The notes beneath the pieces were generated by a model. It worked only from the letters and a program-made list of their open reading frames with translations, was not told where the DNA came from and ran no database searches. Of a stretch of 64,000 nucleotides of DNA, positions 36,676-47,389 are shown in pieces. This stretch comes from Pomphorhynchus laevis. Taxonomy: Eukaryota > Acanthocephala > Palaeacanthocephala > Echinorhynchida > Pomphorhynchidae. Every line of letters starts with the position of its first letter. Position 1 is the stretch's first letter. The translations under genes were made by a program, and so were the position numbers. The DNA is taken from the NCBI GenBank assembly GCA_012934845.2, contig WNNJ02000860.1:150598-214597 (forward strand). The letters are read 5' to 3'.

Positions 36676-37728
36676 ATGATTCAATCGATGAATACGCTTC
36701 CACGGACAATGCTGTACTGTCCGGCTGGCGTTTGCCCATACCTTCTTCAAGATTCAATTTCATCGATTTTTAACAAATTTGTAAGCATGCATACACTGCG
36801 AGAAATTCCTTTGTGCTCCATATACGACATGTACAAAGCAGGTTGTGCTCTGCCGTTTTCGTCAAGCAGTTCAGATGATTTCATAACACTTAATATGCCA
36901 TTTAGCAACGGATGTTTTAATGATCAACTGTCATCAAGGTTATCAAAAACTAGTCATCGTCGACATAATACAAAGGACGGTATTGCAATTTGGACAGCTT
37001 CTGGTAAGCAGCTTATTACACCGAACGAGTACGAAAGCATTATCGACTTTTACCAACCAAAGTTGCACCAAACACTATTCGACTATGAATATGCTGCTGA
37101 TTTGAGTGATAAGAGCAAAACAAAATGTATAGATCGATCGGTGGACTATGTTTTGGAAAGTAAAACTAAGTCATTTCTGTCTTTAATTGGAGGATCTGAC
37201 ATAAGTAAGAGAAAACGCTACATTGACAAATTAATCGAAGCTAATATAGAGCTCAAAAATTTTGAAGGAATAGTTTATGAAGGAATTGATTTCAGTGAAA
37301 ATAGTATTGAACACATTATCAAGTGTTTGTCAATTTACAGTGCAAATGATTTACCTCTTTACAAATGCATACTGAACCCGATAAGTCCTTTGCAGGCAGC
37401 CAGGTTATATCCATACGCTAATCTTTTCAGCGGATTATACCCATTACAATTACTGGGTAATGCCCTTAATCCTAAGTTACTAACCAGTAAAGGACCTGTG
37501 CCTATTGGCGCTTATGATAGCTCAACGTGTGAGTGTCCAGTTTGTTCACAAATTTCGAAACAGTATTGGATGCATTTGATTGACGCTAAAGAGATTTTAG
37601 GAAAAACATATTGCGTAATGCATAACATATTTTCGTATTGTACGTTTTTCGCCGATATGAGAGATTCTATAACAGCGAACACGTTTGAACTTTATTTGCA
37701 ACGACTTGAGTCCGTCTTTATTGAATGA
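36676..37728 (+). CDS. QTRT2: Queuine tRNA-ribosyltransferase accessory subunit 2
   Basis: QTRT2 is the non-catalytic partner of QTRT1; together they swap guanine for queuine at position 34 of tRNAs for Asp, Asn, His and Tyr. The 350-residue ORF is intact. The zinc site is C285-x-C287-x2-C290 (CECPVC) with H316 in MHNIF, in the usual tRNA-guanine transglycosylase order, followed by the helix FFADMRDSI. Near the start, TMLYCPAGVCPYLLQDSISS matches human [23 protein letters not shown]. The middle, IAIWTASGKQLITPNEY, matches SVWSVAGRVEMTVSKF. Human QTRT2 begins about 28 residues earlier; the frame here is open upstream to about 36571, but the usual first block is missing, so a small 5' exon is likely. 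A splice-acceptor-like TTTCGCAG ends three bases before this ATG. Confidence 0.85.
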   Translation: MIQSMNTLPRTMLYCPAGVCPYLLQDSISSIFNKFVSMHTLREIPLCSIYDMYKAGCALPFSSSSSDDFITLNMPFSNGCFNDQLSSRLSKTSHRRHNTKDGIAIWTASGKQLITPNEYESIIDFYQPKLHQTLFDYEYAADLSDKSKTKCIDRSVDYVLESKTKSFLSLIGGSDISKRKRYIDKLIEANIELKNFEGIVYEGIDFSENSIEHIIKCLSIYSANDLPLYKCILNPISPLQAARLYPYANLFSGLYPLQLLGNALNPKLLTSKGPVPIGAYDSSTCECPVCSQISKQYWMHLIDAKEILGKTYCVMHNIFSYCTFFADMRDSITANTFELYLQRLESVFIE

Positions 37729-39420
37729 TCGACGTTTTCAAAAATGATTTTGTATTTAAAATAATATTCTTTTAAAAAATGTTTAGAGCTTCATATCAGA
37801 AAATGATTTTGGATGATATTACCTTGAATTATTACATAAAGCGTACTACGAAAGCTAGTACGTTTTGTTTCTGATGATACTAGCAGCTGTTAGCGAAATA
37901 AAATAAAAACTTTCAAAAAAATTAAAATTGAACCAAAGAAATTATGGTTTTGAGTTGTGATTTTTACGATAACTGCATTATCATAATCTATTTAATATTT
38001 AATATTTTATATATCAATTACGATTATTTAATATATCGAATATATTAATTAATTTATATATTATTTAATAATCTATTAATATCATATTTAATAATTTAAT
38101 CTGTCCGCGGAAAGCGGAAGATCAATTTGTGTTCCAGATTTGCTTTTAAAGTGCATTGTTAATGCTTTGTGATGAGATAAATATAGCGTAATTACCAAGT
38201 CAGAGATAATTTTTAACGAATGTAAAAGTGTTTCAAGTATATTTTCTTACATTTTAATGTAAAGATAAAATATACTGCTGATCATTACAGTTAGATTATC
38301 TTTTATGCTAGACACAAATATAGATCTCTGTGTATTAAAAGAAACAAAATATCTAAATATTTAAATATAAAATATCTGAATATTAAATTTAAATTTAAAT
38401 TTGCTTTGTGTTGAACGCTCATCACCATTATTTTATAATTCCATTGATATCGATAATTCTTTAAATTGAGTGTCTTATAAATCTTCCGTAGAAATGACAA
38501 GTTTCATTGATAAGTTATATTTATTATTAATATATTAAATTTATTGTTAATCGAATTATTATAACTTATTATTTATCAATTATTATTAATAGTACTTTAC
38601 TTTAATAACACGCTTTTTATGCATCACTTTTGAAATAATATATATTTTTAAACTTAAGAATTATCGTAACAGTTCTAATTTCCGGTGTGATTACAATGAG
38701 ATTTTAAAAGTGTAACTTTTAATATAAACTAATTTCACCTTTATGTTAAAGGTAATGTTTTGGAAAAATGTTTTACTTGCAAATTGTGTGCAAATACAAT
38801 AAAAATTGAATTTGTATGCAAAGGAAAATATTTTGTAAATTATATAAAAGCACGATTAATTGATTTTGTTTTAGAAGATTGTATTAGATAAATCCTTAAT
38901 AAGTAAAATACAATATTGAATTCATTAAATCTGAATAAACATGGAAATAAGATAGACAAATTGAATTCGGAACATATATTCGTTGTCAATATATGATGCT
39001 GATGGTTTATACAGCTTCATTAATTCACGTAAACCTTGATTACTTGATATCATAATTAAATTACCAAACGTCTCGAATTACAATTTTCGATATCGTGTAT
39101 CTAAAGGTAAAACATCAATTATATGTCATTATTAGATGTTTGTTGAACATCAATTATATATATGATTTTTCATGACTTTTCTTCAAAGTTATCCCTAATA
39201 TTTATATACCCTTTATATACATTATAGAATAATGACTTGTAATAATGGTTTCTTAACTTAAATCATCTCGTTCATATGTTATTATTGTATGTTATTATTG
39301 GATTTAATTAATAATTATACAATTATTAATTTTTATGCTACATTTATACTCGTAAATGTAGTTTACGAGTAAACTACATTTATGTTGTTTTGTAAATTTG
39401 CTACATATTTCTACTTAATT
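37729..39420. other. intergenic AT-rich region
   Basis: No coding exon, RNA gene or transposon recognised. An exact hairpin with 14-bp arms and a 2-base loop lies at 39353-39382. The minus-strand frame at 38303-38500 has no recognisable content. Confidence 0.45.
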
Positions 39421-39654
39421 TTTAAGATTAATAATTTGCAATGAGTAATTTTTTATCCGCACTCTTTTGATTCTACAAATTTACATAAATGTTCCAAACA
39501 AAACAATCGGCATAATATGTTAATTAATTACATAATAATTTAATTAATTATTATAAATAATTAAATTAATTAATTTTTAAATAATAATTAATTAATTTTT
39601 ACATAATTTTATTTTTATGTCCATCTCAATAGACATGTCTTCGATTTTATTAAA

Positions 39655-40890
39655 TATGTAATTAATTTGAATAAATACTGAAATGGTGTTTTATATCAGT
39701 ATTAATTTCGATTACCTTGCAATATTTTTTGAAGTATTCTTTAATTACTTTAAGTATTTTATTCATATAGACAGAAAGTGGTTTTAATGTACATTTAAAC
39801 GCACTACATATGAACCTAGGTTTTATTGGATTTTTATGTAATTTGGGATTCCAATATAATATAGGTATAGTTTTATTATCTAATTCAACCTTTATACCCT
39901 TTTTATCCATTATAGAAGAGTGACTTGTTATAATTGTTTCTAAACTTAAATCACTACGTTCATTTGTTGGATTTAGATTTAAATTATTGAATTAACCTCT
40001 TTCACTAGTATATCATAATAAAGCTTTTTGCATATGAAGACAAAGTTATTACTAGCTTTATCAATAGTTGTTATTATATAGTTATCCTTTAATTTAGTAA
40101 GTTCTGTATACATATCTTTATTAATTTTATCTTTTCTTTTATAATTGTTTGTTATTTTCATTTTATTTTTAATTTTATCAAATATATAATCTTTCCAAAT
40201 TTTTATCTTAGATATATTCGAGCTTTCACTATTAATCAGCTTACTAAAGTAATCATTTAAGTTATTATATAACGAATTGTAAATTTTATTTTTGTCGTTG
40301 TTATTATTTAATCTATATTTATACCCTTTTGATAGCAGCTTTCTTAATTCATAATTTTCACTTAATTCTGTATTATATCTTTTTTATCAAAACTAGGACT
40401 TTTACAATTGCATTATGTTTCCATTATGTTTCTAATATTATCGTTAAATATTGATTTTAATTCTTTATTATAATTACAAATTTTTCGTCCTAATGGTGGT
40501 AGGAGTTTATACCTTATTTTAGGAATATATTTACTTAAATCTGACCCTATTATTTCTTTACTTTTAGAATTATTTAAAAGTCCAGCTATATTTATGTTAT
40601 CTATACATTTATTAATGAAGTTTATGGTTAATGTATATTTTCTATTGTTATTATTTACATTTATTGTACGATTATAGTATTTTGTATTACAATAACTGTC
40701 TATTATACAACTTAGCCTATCATAGTCGTTAATTAATTTTTGATTTATTGAACATATGATATCTTTAGAAAAACTTCTTATATTTACATAAAGATTTTAT
40801 AATTTATTATCTCTTAAAAGTTGTTTTAATATTTCTAATTGTTCATTTATATACTTCTCTTTTTTAATATTTTTAAATTTATTTTTCTAA
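39655..40890 (-). mobile_element. Naiad-type Penelope-like element, middle part
   Basis: Minus-strand pieces hold the linker and the first half of the reverse transcriptase. These include a CNCKS word (the CxC motif of the linker), ELTKLKDNYIITTIDKASNN with FVFICKK (fingers), and WNPKLHKNPIKPRFICSAFK (RT motifs 1-2), up to EINTDIKHHFSI. The GIY-YIG part and the palm are absent. The copy keeps a segment around TTIDKASNN that the copy at 49325-52270 lacks. It has several breaks and is inactive. A dispersed repeat (39455-39515) shared with 13120-13190 lies beside it. Confidence 0.8.
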
Positions 40891-41029
40891 TCCTATAAGA
40901 AAGGAATAAGTATATATAATTTATAAGTATATAAACGTGCTTTTTAGTTCTAAACGAACGTTTTATAAACCGTTTTAAATCGTCTAATATATTAATGCAC
41001 CTGACAGTGAATAATTTATTATACTCTTA

Positions 41030-41140
41030 ATGTCCGCAGCTCAAAAGGACTTTGAGGATATTCGTATTTTTATAAAAGAAGAGTGGCTTAAAATGAAAGA
41101 CACACATCAACATGTTTATTGCCCACACTTGAAGTTGACG
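41030..41140 (+). CDS. possible first exon of an unrecognised gene
   Basis: An ATG at 41030 opens a 37-codon frame with good coding character, MSAAQKDFEDIRIFIKEEWL, then KMKDTHQHVYCPHLKLT, ending exactly at a strong donor GTAAGT in phase 0. No second exon was found with certainty; a candidate is the frame ending CDYDMSNELKYVIKLVESN, with a stop near 41492. I do not recognise the protein. It lies between a Naiad fragment and a SINE-like pair. Confidence 0.3.
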
Positions 41141-41574
41141 GTAAGTAATTGCCATACAACCAAGCCATAGTATGATGTCTGGTACTAAAGTACAAATTAG
41201 AAGCATCCAATGAAATTGAATAGGCCGCCGTTGATTCCATATCTCGTTGTATATACATTATCATAGATACTTTGCCCAAAATTGTTTATGGCGGAACTGA
41301 CTAAGGAAATAAAATGGCAAAGGAACCTTTGACATCAGCATATGATATATATTTGGTTGATAATAATCTAAGATTATAATTTATACGGCTGTCACTTTGT
41401 TTTTTGTGATTATGACATGTCGAACGAGCTCAAATACGTCATAAAATTAGTGGAGAGCAACCCTGAAATATCCAAATATTGAAATAGCAAGTTGATGAAA
41501 GTATGTTTATTATTGTGTTGCAACCATATCGATTAATGATTTGAAATTAACCTGTTTATTAAATTATATCTCAA

Positions 41575-42125
41575 ATTCTTCTGGTTGTGGCGCGACATTA
41601 TCCTTACATGCATTGTTCCTATTCTTGATACAGCAGGACGCTACTAATAAGCCTGGTTGGGTCTCATCAGCTGCTGTCCCAGACCTACATTTCACGTTTC
41701 GATCCTTATTATCTACTTACTCCGTACGCTGGTGCTGATCGTATTCGAATTAAGGACGTATGTATCGCTATTCAACGCTAAATTCACTAGGCTGGCTGTT
41801 CCAATGTGGCAGCATGAAAAACAGTGATCCGACTAGCGGATCGCACATATAAGGCAAATTTCTAATATATCGTTAGAATGTGATCTCCTACCAAAAGTAA
41901 TATACCGAAATGTATATCTAAACAACTGGATCAGCCAACCTAGTGTATGTAGCGTTGAATTGAGATACAGTCGTCCTGAGTTTGAAACAGATCAGCACCA
42001 GTATACGGAGTAATGGATCACCAGCTGATGAGACACACAGGCTGATAAGAAGCGTCCTGCTGTATCAAGAATAGAATCTGTACCTTTTAGAATAATGTTG
42101 TGCTACAATCAGAAGAATTTCAGCT
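41575..42125. repeat. second head-to-head SINE-like pair
   Basis: Left arm about 41575-41800 is the reverse complement of right arm about 41938-42125. The family is the one at 19013-19432, but these copies are longer and more diverged. The right arm starts GGATCAGCCAACCTAGTG, passes CGTCCTGAGTTTGAAAC (B-box-like position), CAGCTGATGAGAC and CGTCCTGCTGTATCAAG, and ends at GTGCTACAATCAGAAG. About 135 bases of unrelated-looking sequence separate the arms. Confidence 0.6.
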
Positions 42126-42742
42126 CACAAATGCATTCAAATTGAATTAAAAATATCTCAAATGTAACTAAATTATTAAGCTAATAATATTTTTAATTTA
42201 AATTAAAAATACTATTTCATATTCAAATTTTGCTCTGATTAAAATGTTTATTCGTTTACTTTCATTACCTGCTAGATTTAATCTAATTTATTTAATTCAG
42301 GTATTTTAATTAGAAAATTATTTTAATTTATTTTATTAAATTTAGGGAGCAGAATCAAAAGGAGAAAACTTTTAATTTTAATATTTCGCTAACTTCTGTT
42401 AGCATCATCAGTTAAAATACATGCATTTTTATAAATACGTATTTATTGTGTATTAATTGATAATTAATATGTTCATACAATTTGAACAATTTGACCAGTA
42501 GCGTTTATAAAAAAGGTTAATAAACTATTTTTTTGAATTCCATGTAATATATTAACGTTAACTGGTAAAATATTGTGGTAAAGTATGTAGAAATTAAGAT
42601 ATTGAGATTCGGCAATTAAAATTTATGACGGCAATTCTCATTACATTTTTACATTCTCATAAAAAGAAAGAAATCATAAAAATCTATATTACAAACGAAA
42701 GTGATACCATTTCGCGTGAATTATGGCTTAACAATATTTTAA

Positions 42743-43001
42743 GCCAGACGCGAAAGAACGACGATAGCAGTATTTGATACCGTTTCGTCATCACTATGAC
42801 TCATCAGTGCCAGATCCCTTCCGCTGCTGGATGGAGAGGAGGACTAGCAGTTGGCAAAAAAAAGAATAATGTGTATCATGTACTAGAAAACTTCAAGTAC
42901 TACCATAGAGTGCTAAACCAGCAGTGCTTTCGCTAATGATCCTTTTTGGTGAAGCCGTAATAACAAATACTGTTATCGTCGTTCTTTCGTGTCTAGCTTG
43001 A
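42743..43001. repeat. inverted pair of hammerhead-repeat fragments
   Basis: 42743-42857 is a minus-strand relative of the 310-bp unit. It includes hammerhead core elements: the complement of CTGATGA at 42801-42807, of GAAA at 42783-42786, and stem I strands at 42808-42813 and 42844-42849. Stem III next to the cut site is mispaired, so cleavage is doubtful. 42917-43001 is a plus-strand fragment with CTAATGATCCTTTTTGGTGA and CGTTCTTTCG but no ribozyme. Both share the subfamily word CAAATACTG followed by TATCGTCG. Confidence 0.75.
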
Positions 43002-43039
43002 AAAATATTAATGTTGAGATTTATTAAGACTATTTTGCC

Positions 43040-43260
43040 TTTCAGCTTGGGTAAGGGGCAGCCGGGCCGATTACGTCCAACTTCCTGGAATCTCTAGGGA
43101 AGAAGCTAATTGACACTACAGCCGATCGGAGAGCAGCGAGATTTCTCTCAGAGATTGAGCTGTGCGGTGCAACGAGGCAACGCGGCGTCTTTTGGGGGTC
43201 GCCCAGGGGATTGCAGAAGATTATCAATCTGATCTTCGTCATGATTTCCATTTATAAACT
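43040..43260 (+). pseudogene. GC-rich ORF remnant, probably from a transposon
   Basis: A frame open on the plus strand reads AAGPITSNFLESLGKKLIDT, then TADRRAARFLSEIELC, then GATRQRGVFWGSPRGLQKII. Its base composition (G+C-rich) contrasts with the AT-rich surroundings. The style recalls C-terminal tails of some invertebrate retrotransposon proteins, but I cannot name the family. No start, stop pattern or neighbouring domain supports a host gene. Confidence 0.3.
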
Positions 43261-43867
43261 CATTGTAATAATTGTGAATATAATGCATTTGTTCAATAAA
43301 ATTAAATATTAAAAGATTACAAAAAATAAAAAACTGGGTTGATTAAATATTTTTCAGACTCATGAAATATAGGCTAAGAAAAACACTATCCCACTGAGCT
43401 GTTGATAGGGAAGGAAATTTGATGTTTTAATATGAAAGTCAAAAAATGCGGAAACGCACATCACAGTGTAATTTTGAGTGAAATATTTTATCATAAAACA
43501 TTTCAACAGGGAAGCTTTTAGAAAATAAAAATAATTTTAAGATTTAGTTATAAACATTATATGACCAAATTAAAGGTCTTGTCTGTTATATACACTGTGC
43601 TGTATCGAAATTTAAATATAAATATTGTAACATTTATTTATAACATTTATTTTTTGGAAAAACTATTTTTTAAATATTAAAATTTTATTTTTCAAGAATT
43701 TAAATTTGAAATTAAAAACCCATTGACTTGAAAATGTAGATTTTTTAAATACATTACTAATTTAGTTGTAATAATTTAAAATGTTTACAAAGAATGCACA
43801 AAAAATAGACATTTGAAATTAAAAATCTAGGGATTTTCAAATACACAACCAAGTATTTTTATTGTAT
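43261..43867. other. AT-rich stretch without a gene
   Basis: No feature recognised. One short segment (about 43770-43860) with ATTTAAAATGTTTACAAAGA and a following GAATGCACAAAAA recurs at about 45405-45500. Confidence 0.4.
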
Positions 43868-44096
43868 TATTTATCGTCATTCTTTCGCGTATGGCTTACA
43901 TGTTTTACAAGAAATTCACGCGGAATGGTCTCACTCTCCTTAAATAAAAGTTAGCCGATATTAAAGAGACCTGCGCTGGCATTTGTCAGTGCTTTTGCTA
44001 TTGATCCTTTTTGGTGAAGATGTAGTGCTGATTTAGTCCTCGATGATGTTACTAGTAATTTTCTAGTACACCCTTCACATTGATTCATTCATTGAT

Positions 44097-44175
44097 TGCG
44101 GTCTGCCAGTTCTCCTCTGCATCCAGTAGTGGGAGGGATCTGGCACTGATGAGTCATTGTAATGACGAAACGGCA
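44097..44175 (+). ncRNA. Type III hammerhead ribozyme, copy 1
   Basis: Core CTGATGA at 44146-44152, stem II 44153-44166, GAAA at 44167-44170, cut after GTC at 44103. Stem I pairs TGCCAG with CTGGCA. Stem III has one G-G mismatch (TGCGGT against ACGGCA), so activity may be lower than in copies 2 and 3. Confidence 0.8.
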
Positions 44176-44407
44176 TTCGTCATTCTTTCGCGTCTGGCTT
44201 ACATGTTTTACAAGAAATTCACGCGGAATGGTCTCACTCTCCTTAAATTCATGATAAAAGTTAGCTGATATTAAATAGACCTGCGCTGGCATTTGCCAGT
44301 GCATTTGCTAATGATCCTTTTTGGTGAAGATGTAGTGCTGATTTAGTCCTCGATGATGTTACTAGAAAATTTTCTAGTACATCATTCACATTGATTCATT
44401 CATTGAT

Positions 44408-44486
44408 TGCCGTCTGCCAGTCCTCCTCTGCATCCAGTGGTGGGAGGGATCTGGCACTGATGAGTCATTGTGATGACGAAACGGCA
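44408..44486 (+). ncRNA. Type III hammerhead ribozyme, copy 2
   Basis: All parts of an active hammerhead are present. Stem III TGCCGT (44408-44413) pairs with ACGGCA (44481-44486). The cut is predicted after C44414 in GTC. Stem I TGCCAG (44415-44420) pairs with CTGGCA (44451-44456) and is extended by TCCTCC against GGGAGGGA. The core CTGATGA is at 44457-44463. Stem II is GTCAT-TGTG-ATGAC (44464-44477), and GAAA is at 44478-44481. Confidence 0.92.
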
Positions 44487-44717
44487 TTCGTCATTCTTTC
44501 GCGTCTGGCTTACATGTTTTACAAGAAATTCACGCGAAATGGTCTCACTCTCCTTAAATTCATGATAAAAGTTAGCTGATATTAAATAGACCTGCGCTGG
44601 CATTTGCCAGTGCTTTTGCTAATGATCCTTTTTGGTGAAGATGTAGTGCTGATTTAGTCCTCGATGATGTTACTAGTAATTTTCTAGTACACCCTTCACA
44701 TTGATTCATTCATTGAT

Positions 44718-44796
44718 TGCCGTCTGCCAGTCCTCCTCTGCATCCAGTGGTGGGAGGGATCTGGCACTGATGAGTCATTGTGATGACGAAACGGCA
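44718..44796 (+). ncRNA. Type III hammerhead ribozyme, copy 3
   Basis: Same sequence and pairings as copy 2: cut predicted after 44724, CTGATGA at 44767-44773, stem II 44774-44787, GAAA at 44788-44791, stem III closed by CGGCA to 44796. All core bases are conserved. Confidence 0.92.
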
Positions 44797-44838
44797 TTCG
44801 TCATTCTTTCGCGTCTGGCTTACATGTTTTACAAGAAA

Positions 44839-46418
44839 ATTATATAAAAATTATATAATTAATTATATAATTAATAATTAAATTATTAATTATTAATTAA
44901 ATTATAATTATTAATTAAATAATTATATCAGTCAATTCATAAAAATTTATTTTTATTTTAAATTTTTATTAATCAAATCAGTTATCTGATTTGATTTGTA
45001 CAGAAAAATATATAATCAAACAGAATATATATGATCGGATTGTACAGAAAAAATATATATGTTCCTATTGTTCCTGATAGCATAGCAGTTCCTCCTGACG
45101 ACCTATAATCCTTATTCTGATGCATTGTATGCTATTTATCAGTCAATTCATAAAAATTTATTTTTATTTTAAATTTTTATTTTAAATGTTAACTATATAT
45201 AAGTTAGCATTTAACATTTTGTCATCTTATATAAAATTATTAAATTTTTTATAATTATTTCTAATTATTAATTATAAATAATAATACAAGAAAATTATAT
45301 AAAAATTATATAATTAATTAATTAATTATATAATTAATAATTAAATTATTAATTATTAATTAAATTATAATTATTAATTAAATAATTAATTATTTAATTA
45401 ATTTAAAATGTTTACAAAGAATGCACAAAAAGTTATTAAAATTATATTTTAAAAATTTGAGATTTGAAATTAAAAATCTTGGAATTTTCAAATACACAGC
45501 CTATAATTTTTTTGAATTATTTTTAATAATAACATTTACCATCATCTATAATCTAAATATTAAGTCATTTGCAATAAAGTTAGTCAAAATTCAGTAGCAA
45601 GAACAGATTTTTCAAAACTTTAAACTTTGATTAATCAATCGATCAAAGTAACGGATAAAATCTGGAAATACAAGGTTCACATCAATCTATGATCAATTCA
45701 GATCTAGTAGAATTTGTTAGAATCGACACCATCGAAAAGGACAGAAAATTTGATTGCAATTTTGCAATCCAATTTTGATTAATCGAAGTTGAAAGTTTAA
45801 AAAATTCTGTTTAATAATTGACCTTTATAACTATTTATTATTGTTAAATTCTATTCTATTATAATAGATATTATATTATAATAATCTATTAAAATATTGT
45901 TTAAACTATTTATTATTAATATCTATTATTATCTAAGATAATAATAGATAATAATAATTATCTAATAATTATACAATTACGGAGAAAGCAGATAATAAGG
46001 GTCGAAACGTGAAATGTAGGTCTGGGTCAGCAGCTGATGAGACCCACCCAGACTGATTTGTAGCTGATTTGAAAAATTTTGTTTTATAATTGACCTTTAT
46101 AACTATTTATTATTAATATCTATTATTATCTGAGTAGATATTATTATAGACATTATAATAATAGATACTATAATAATATATATTAAAATCTTGTTTAATT
46201 AAAACTATTTATTATTTAATTATTTTATTTTTATTTATCACTAGGTTTAATTTATAAATTATAATTTTTAATTTATACATAATTTAATATACGTTGACTC
46301 AGTAACTTGATCTGATTTACAACTAAATTTTGTTACAGGAAATTAATATTTATATTAATTTTATTTTAAATATATTTTTGGCATTTAAAATTACATATAT
46401 ATTTTGTTTTTATTTTAG
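44839..46418. other. AT-rich region with repeat fragments upstream of the GPCR exon
   Basis: Holds a duplicated run of TTAATTA words (44840-44920 and 45290-45390), a plus-strand fragment of the Naiad 3' module at about 45063-45185 (CTGATAGCATAGCAGTTCC), and a SINE-like fragment at 45978-46062 (GGAGAAAGCAGATAATAAGG). A direct repeat, TTGACCTTTATAACTATTTA, occurs near 45820 and 46090. A diverged Naiad terminus lies near 46290. The first GPCR exon should be in or before this region but was not recognised. Confidence 0.5.
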
Positions 46419-47389
46419 TCATCTTATTTGCAATTATCGACTGTTTCAGTTTTTGTGGGAATTGTATTGTAATATTTGTAATTACATCTACAAGGCACCT
46501 GAATTTACCGCAGAATTATCTCATCGTTTCACTAGCATTTGTGGATTTATTGTTATCAGTCATTTCGATGCCTCTTTACATAAACACAAGCATTCTTAAT
46601 GGAAAGTGGATATTAGGGTTTCAATTATGTAGATTATTTATGCTATGTGATGTAACCTTATCAAGCGCATCTATGCTAAACTTATGTGCAATAAGCATTG
46701 ACAGATATGTCGCCTTGTTCTACCCGTTTAAATACAAATTCAAGCGGAACAGTTGGATCATAGGATCGCTATTACTTGGTTCATGGTTTCTAAGCTGTCT
46801 CACGTCGATTCCGCTGTTGTTTCTTAAAAGATCAGAGCTATATCATCAGTCAGTCAAAGGTGAACAATTTTGCATTATTCCACTTAATACAATATTCATA
46901 ACCATCGCATTAATCCTCGGCTATTATGTGCCCGTAATTATTTTAATATATACAAATTTGTGCATCTACGCTCGTCTTAAGCATCGCAAAAAAAAGACGG
47001 TTATTAATGCTGCTATGACGAATAAATCAACCCAAATAGAATGTTCCGCATCAACTTATTCAGGCATAAATGGATCAACTGGCATTGACAAAATACCTTC
47101 CGTGATCAAAAAAGATGGACGTTTGACACTCACGCTATGCGGCATTGTTTTATCGTCAATAATATGCTGGAGTCCATTCTTTCTCTTATTGACTACATCA
47201 ATCACAATGAAAAATGTAATACCGTTTCCGGAAATTGTGCATGAGATTTCATTGTGGCTCGGATATCTGAATTCAGCAATCAACCCAATAATATATAACT
47301 TTACGAATTCAGACTTTAAAAGACGGTTACGAAATATATTCAGGGCAAGCAAACAAAATCGTATAAATACGAGCATCAAGGGCATTTAA
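46419..47389 (+). CDS. Aminergic-type class A G-protein-coupled receptor (main exon)
   Basis: Seven-helix plasma-membrane receptor. The exon starts after TATTTTAG at 46418 in phase 2 and ends at TAA 47387-47389. TM1 has GNCIVIFVIT (the conserved GN). TM2 reads NYLIVSLAFVDLLLSV. TM3 is LCDVTLSSASMLNLCAISID followed by RY, giving the Asp that binds amine ligands and a DRY motif. TM4 has GSWF. TM5 contains the conserved Pro in GYYVPVIIL and lacks the serines typical of catecholamine receptors. TM6 is CWSPFF. TM7 is WLGYLNSAINPIIYNF, followed by DFKRRLRNIF (helix 8). The third intracellular loop is short, about 50 residues. The ligand cannot be told; an amine receptor of the serotonin/octopamine/dopamine/histamine group is likely. 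The N-terminal exon with the extracellular end is missing from the model. Confidence 0.88.

Larger units (their letters stand above)
43868..44838 (+). mobile_element. tandem array of about 310-bp hammerhead-bearing units (retrozyme-like)
   Basis: The array has a 5' partial unit (43868-44103), two complete units and a 3' partial unit (to 44838). Predicted cut sites after 44103, 44414 and 44724 are 311 and 310 bases apart. Units 2 and 3 are almost identical. Each carries a type III hammerhead, then CGTCATTCTTTCGCGTCTGG, a hairpin GCGCTGGCA/TGCCAGTGC, the word CTAATGATCCTTTTTGGTGA, and CTAGTAATTTTCTAG. No ORF and no LTR are present. The arrangement matches retrozymes: non-autonomous repeats whose transcripts cut themselves into monomers that are then circularised. 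The small ORFs read across the units on both strands show no family likeness. Confidence 0.85.

Noticed and set aside
44080-44603. Repeated 62-71 codon ORFs in the hammerhead array on both strands
   Set aside because: They arise because the 310-bp unit is repeated. They read through ribozyme stems and have no protein-like pattern.
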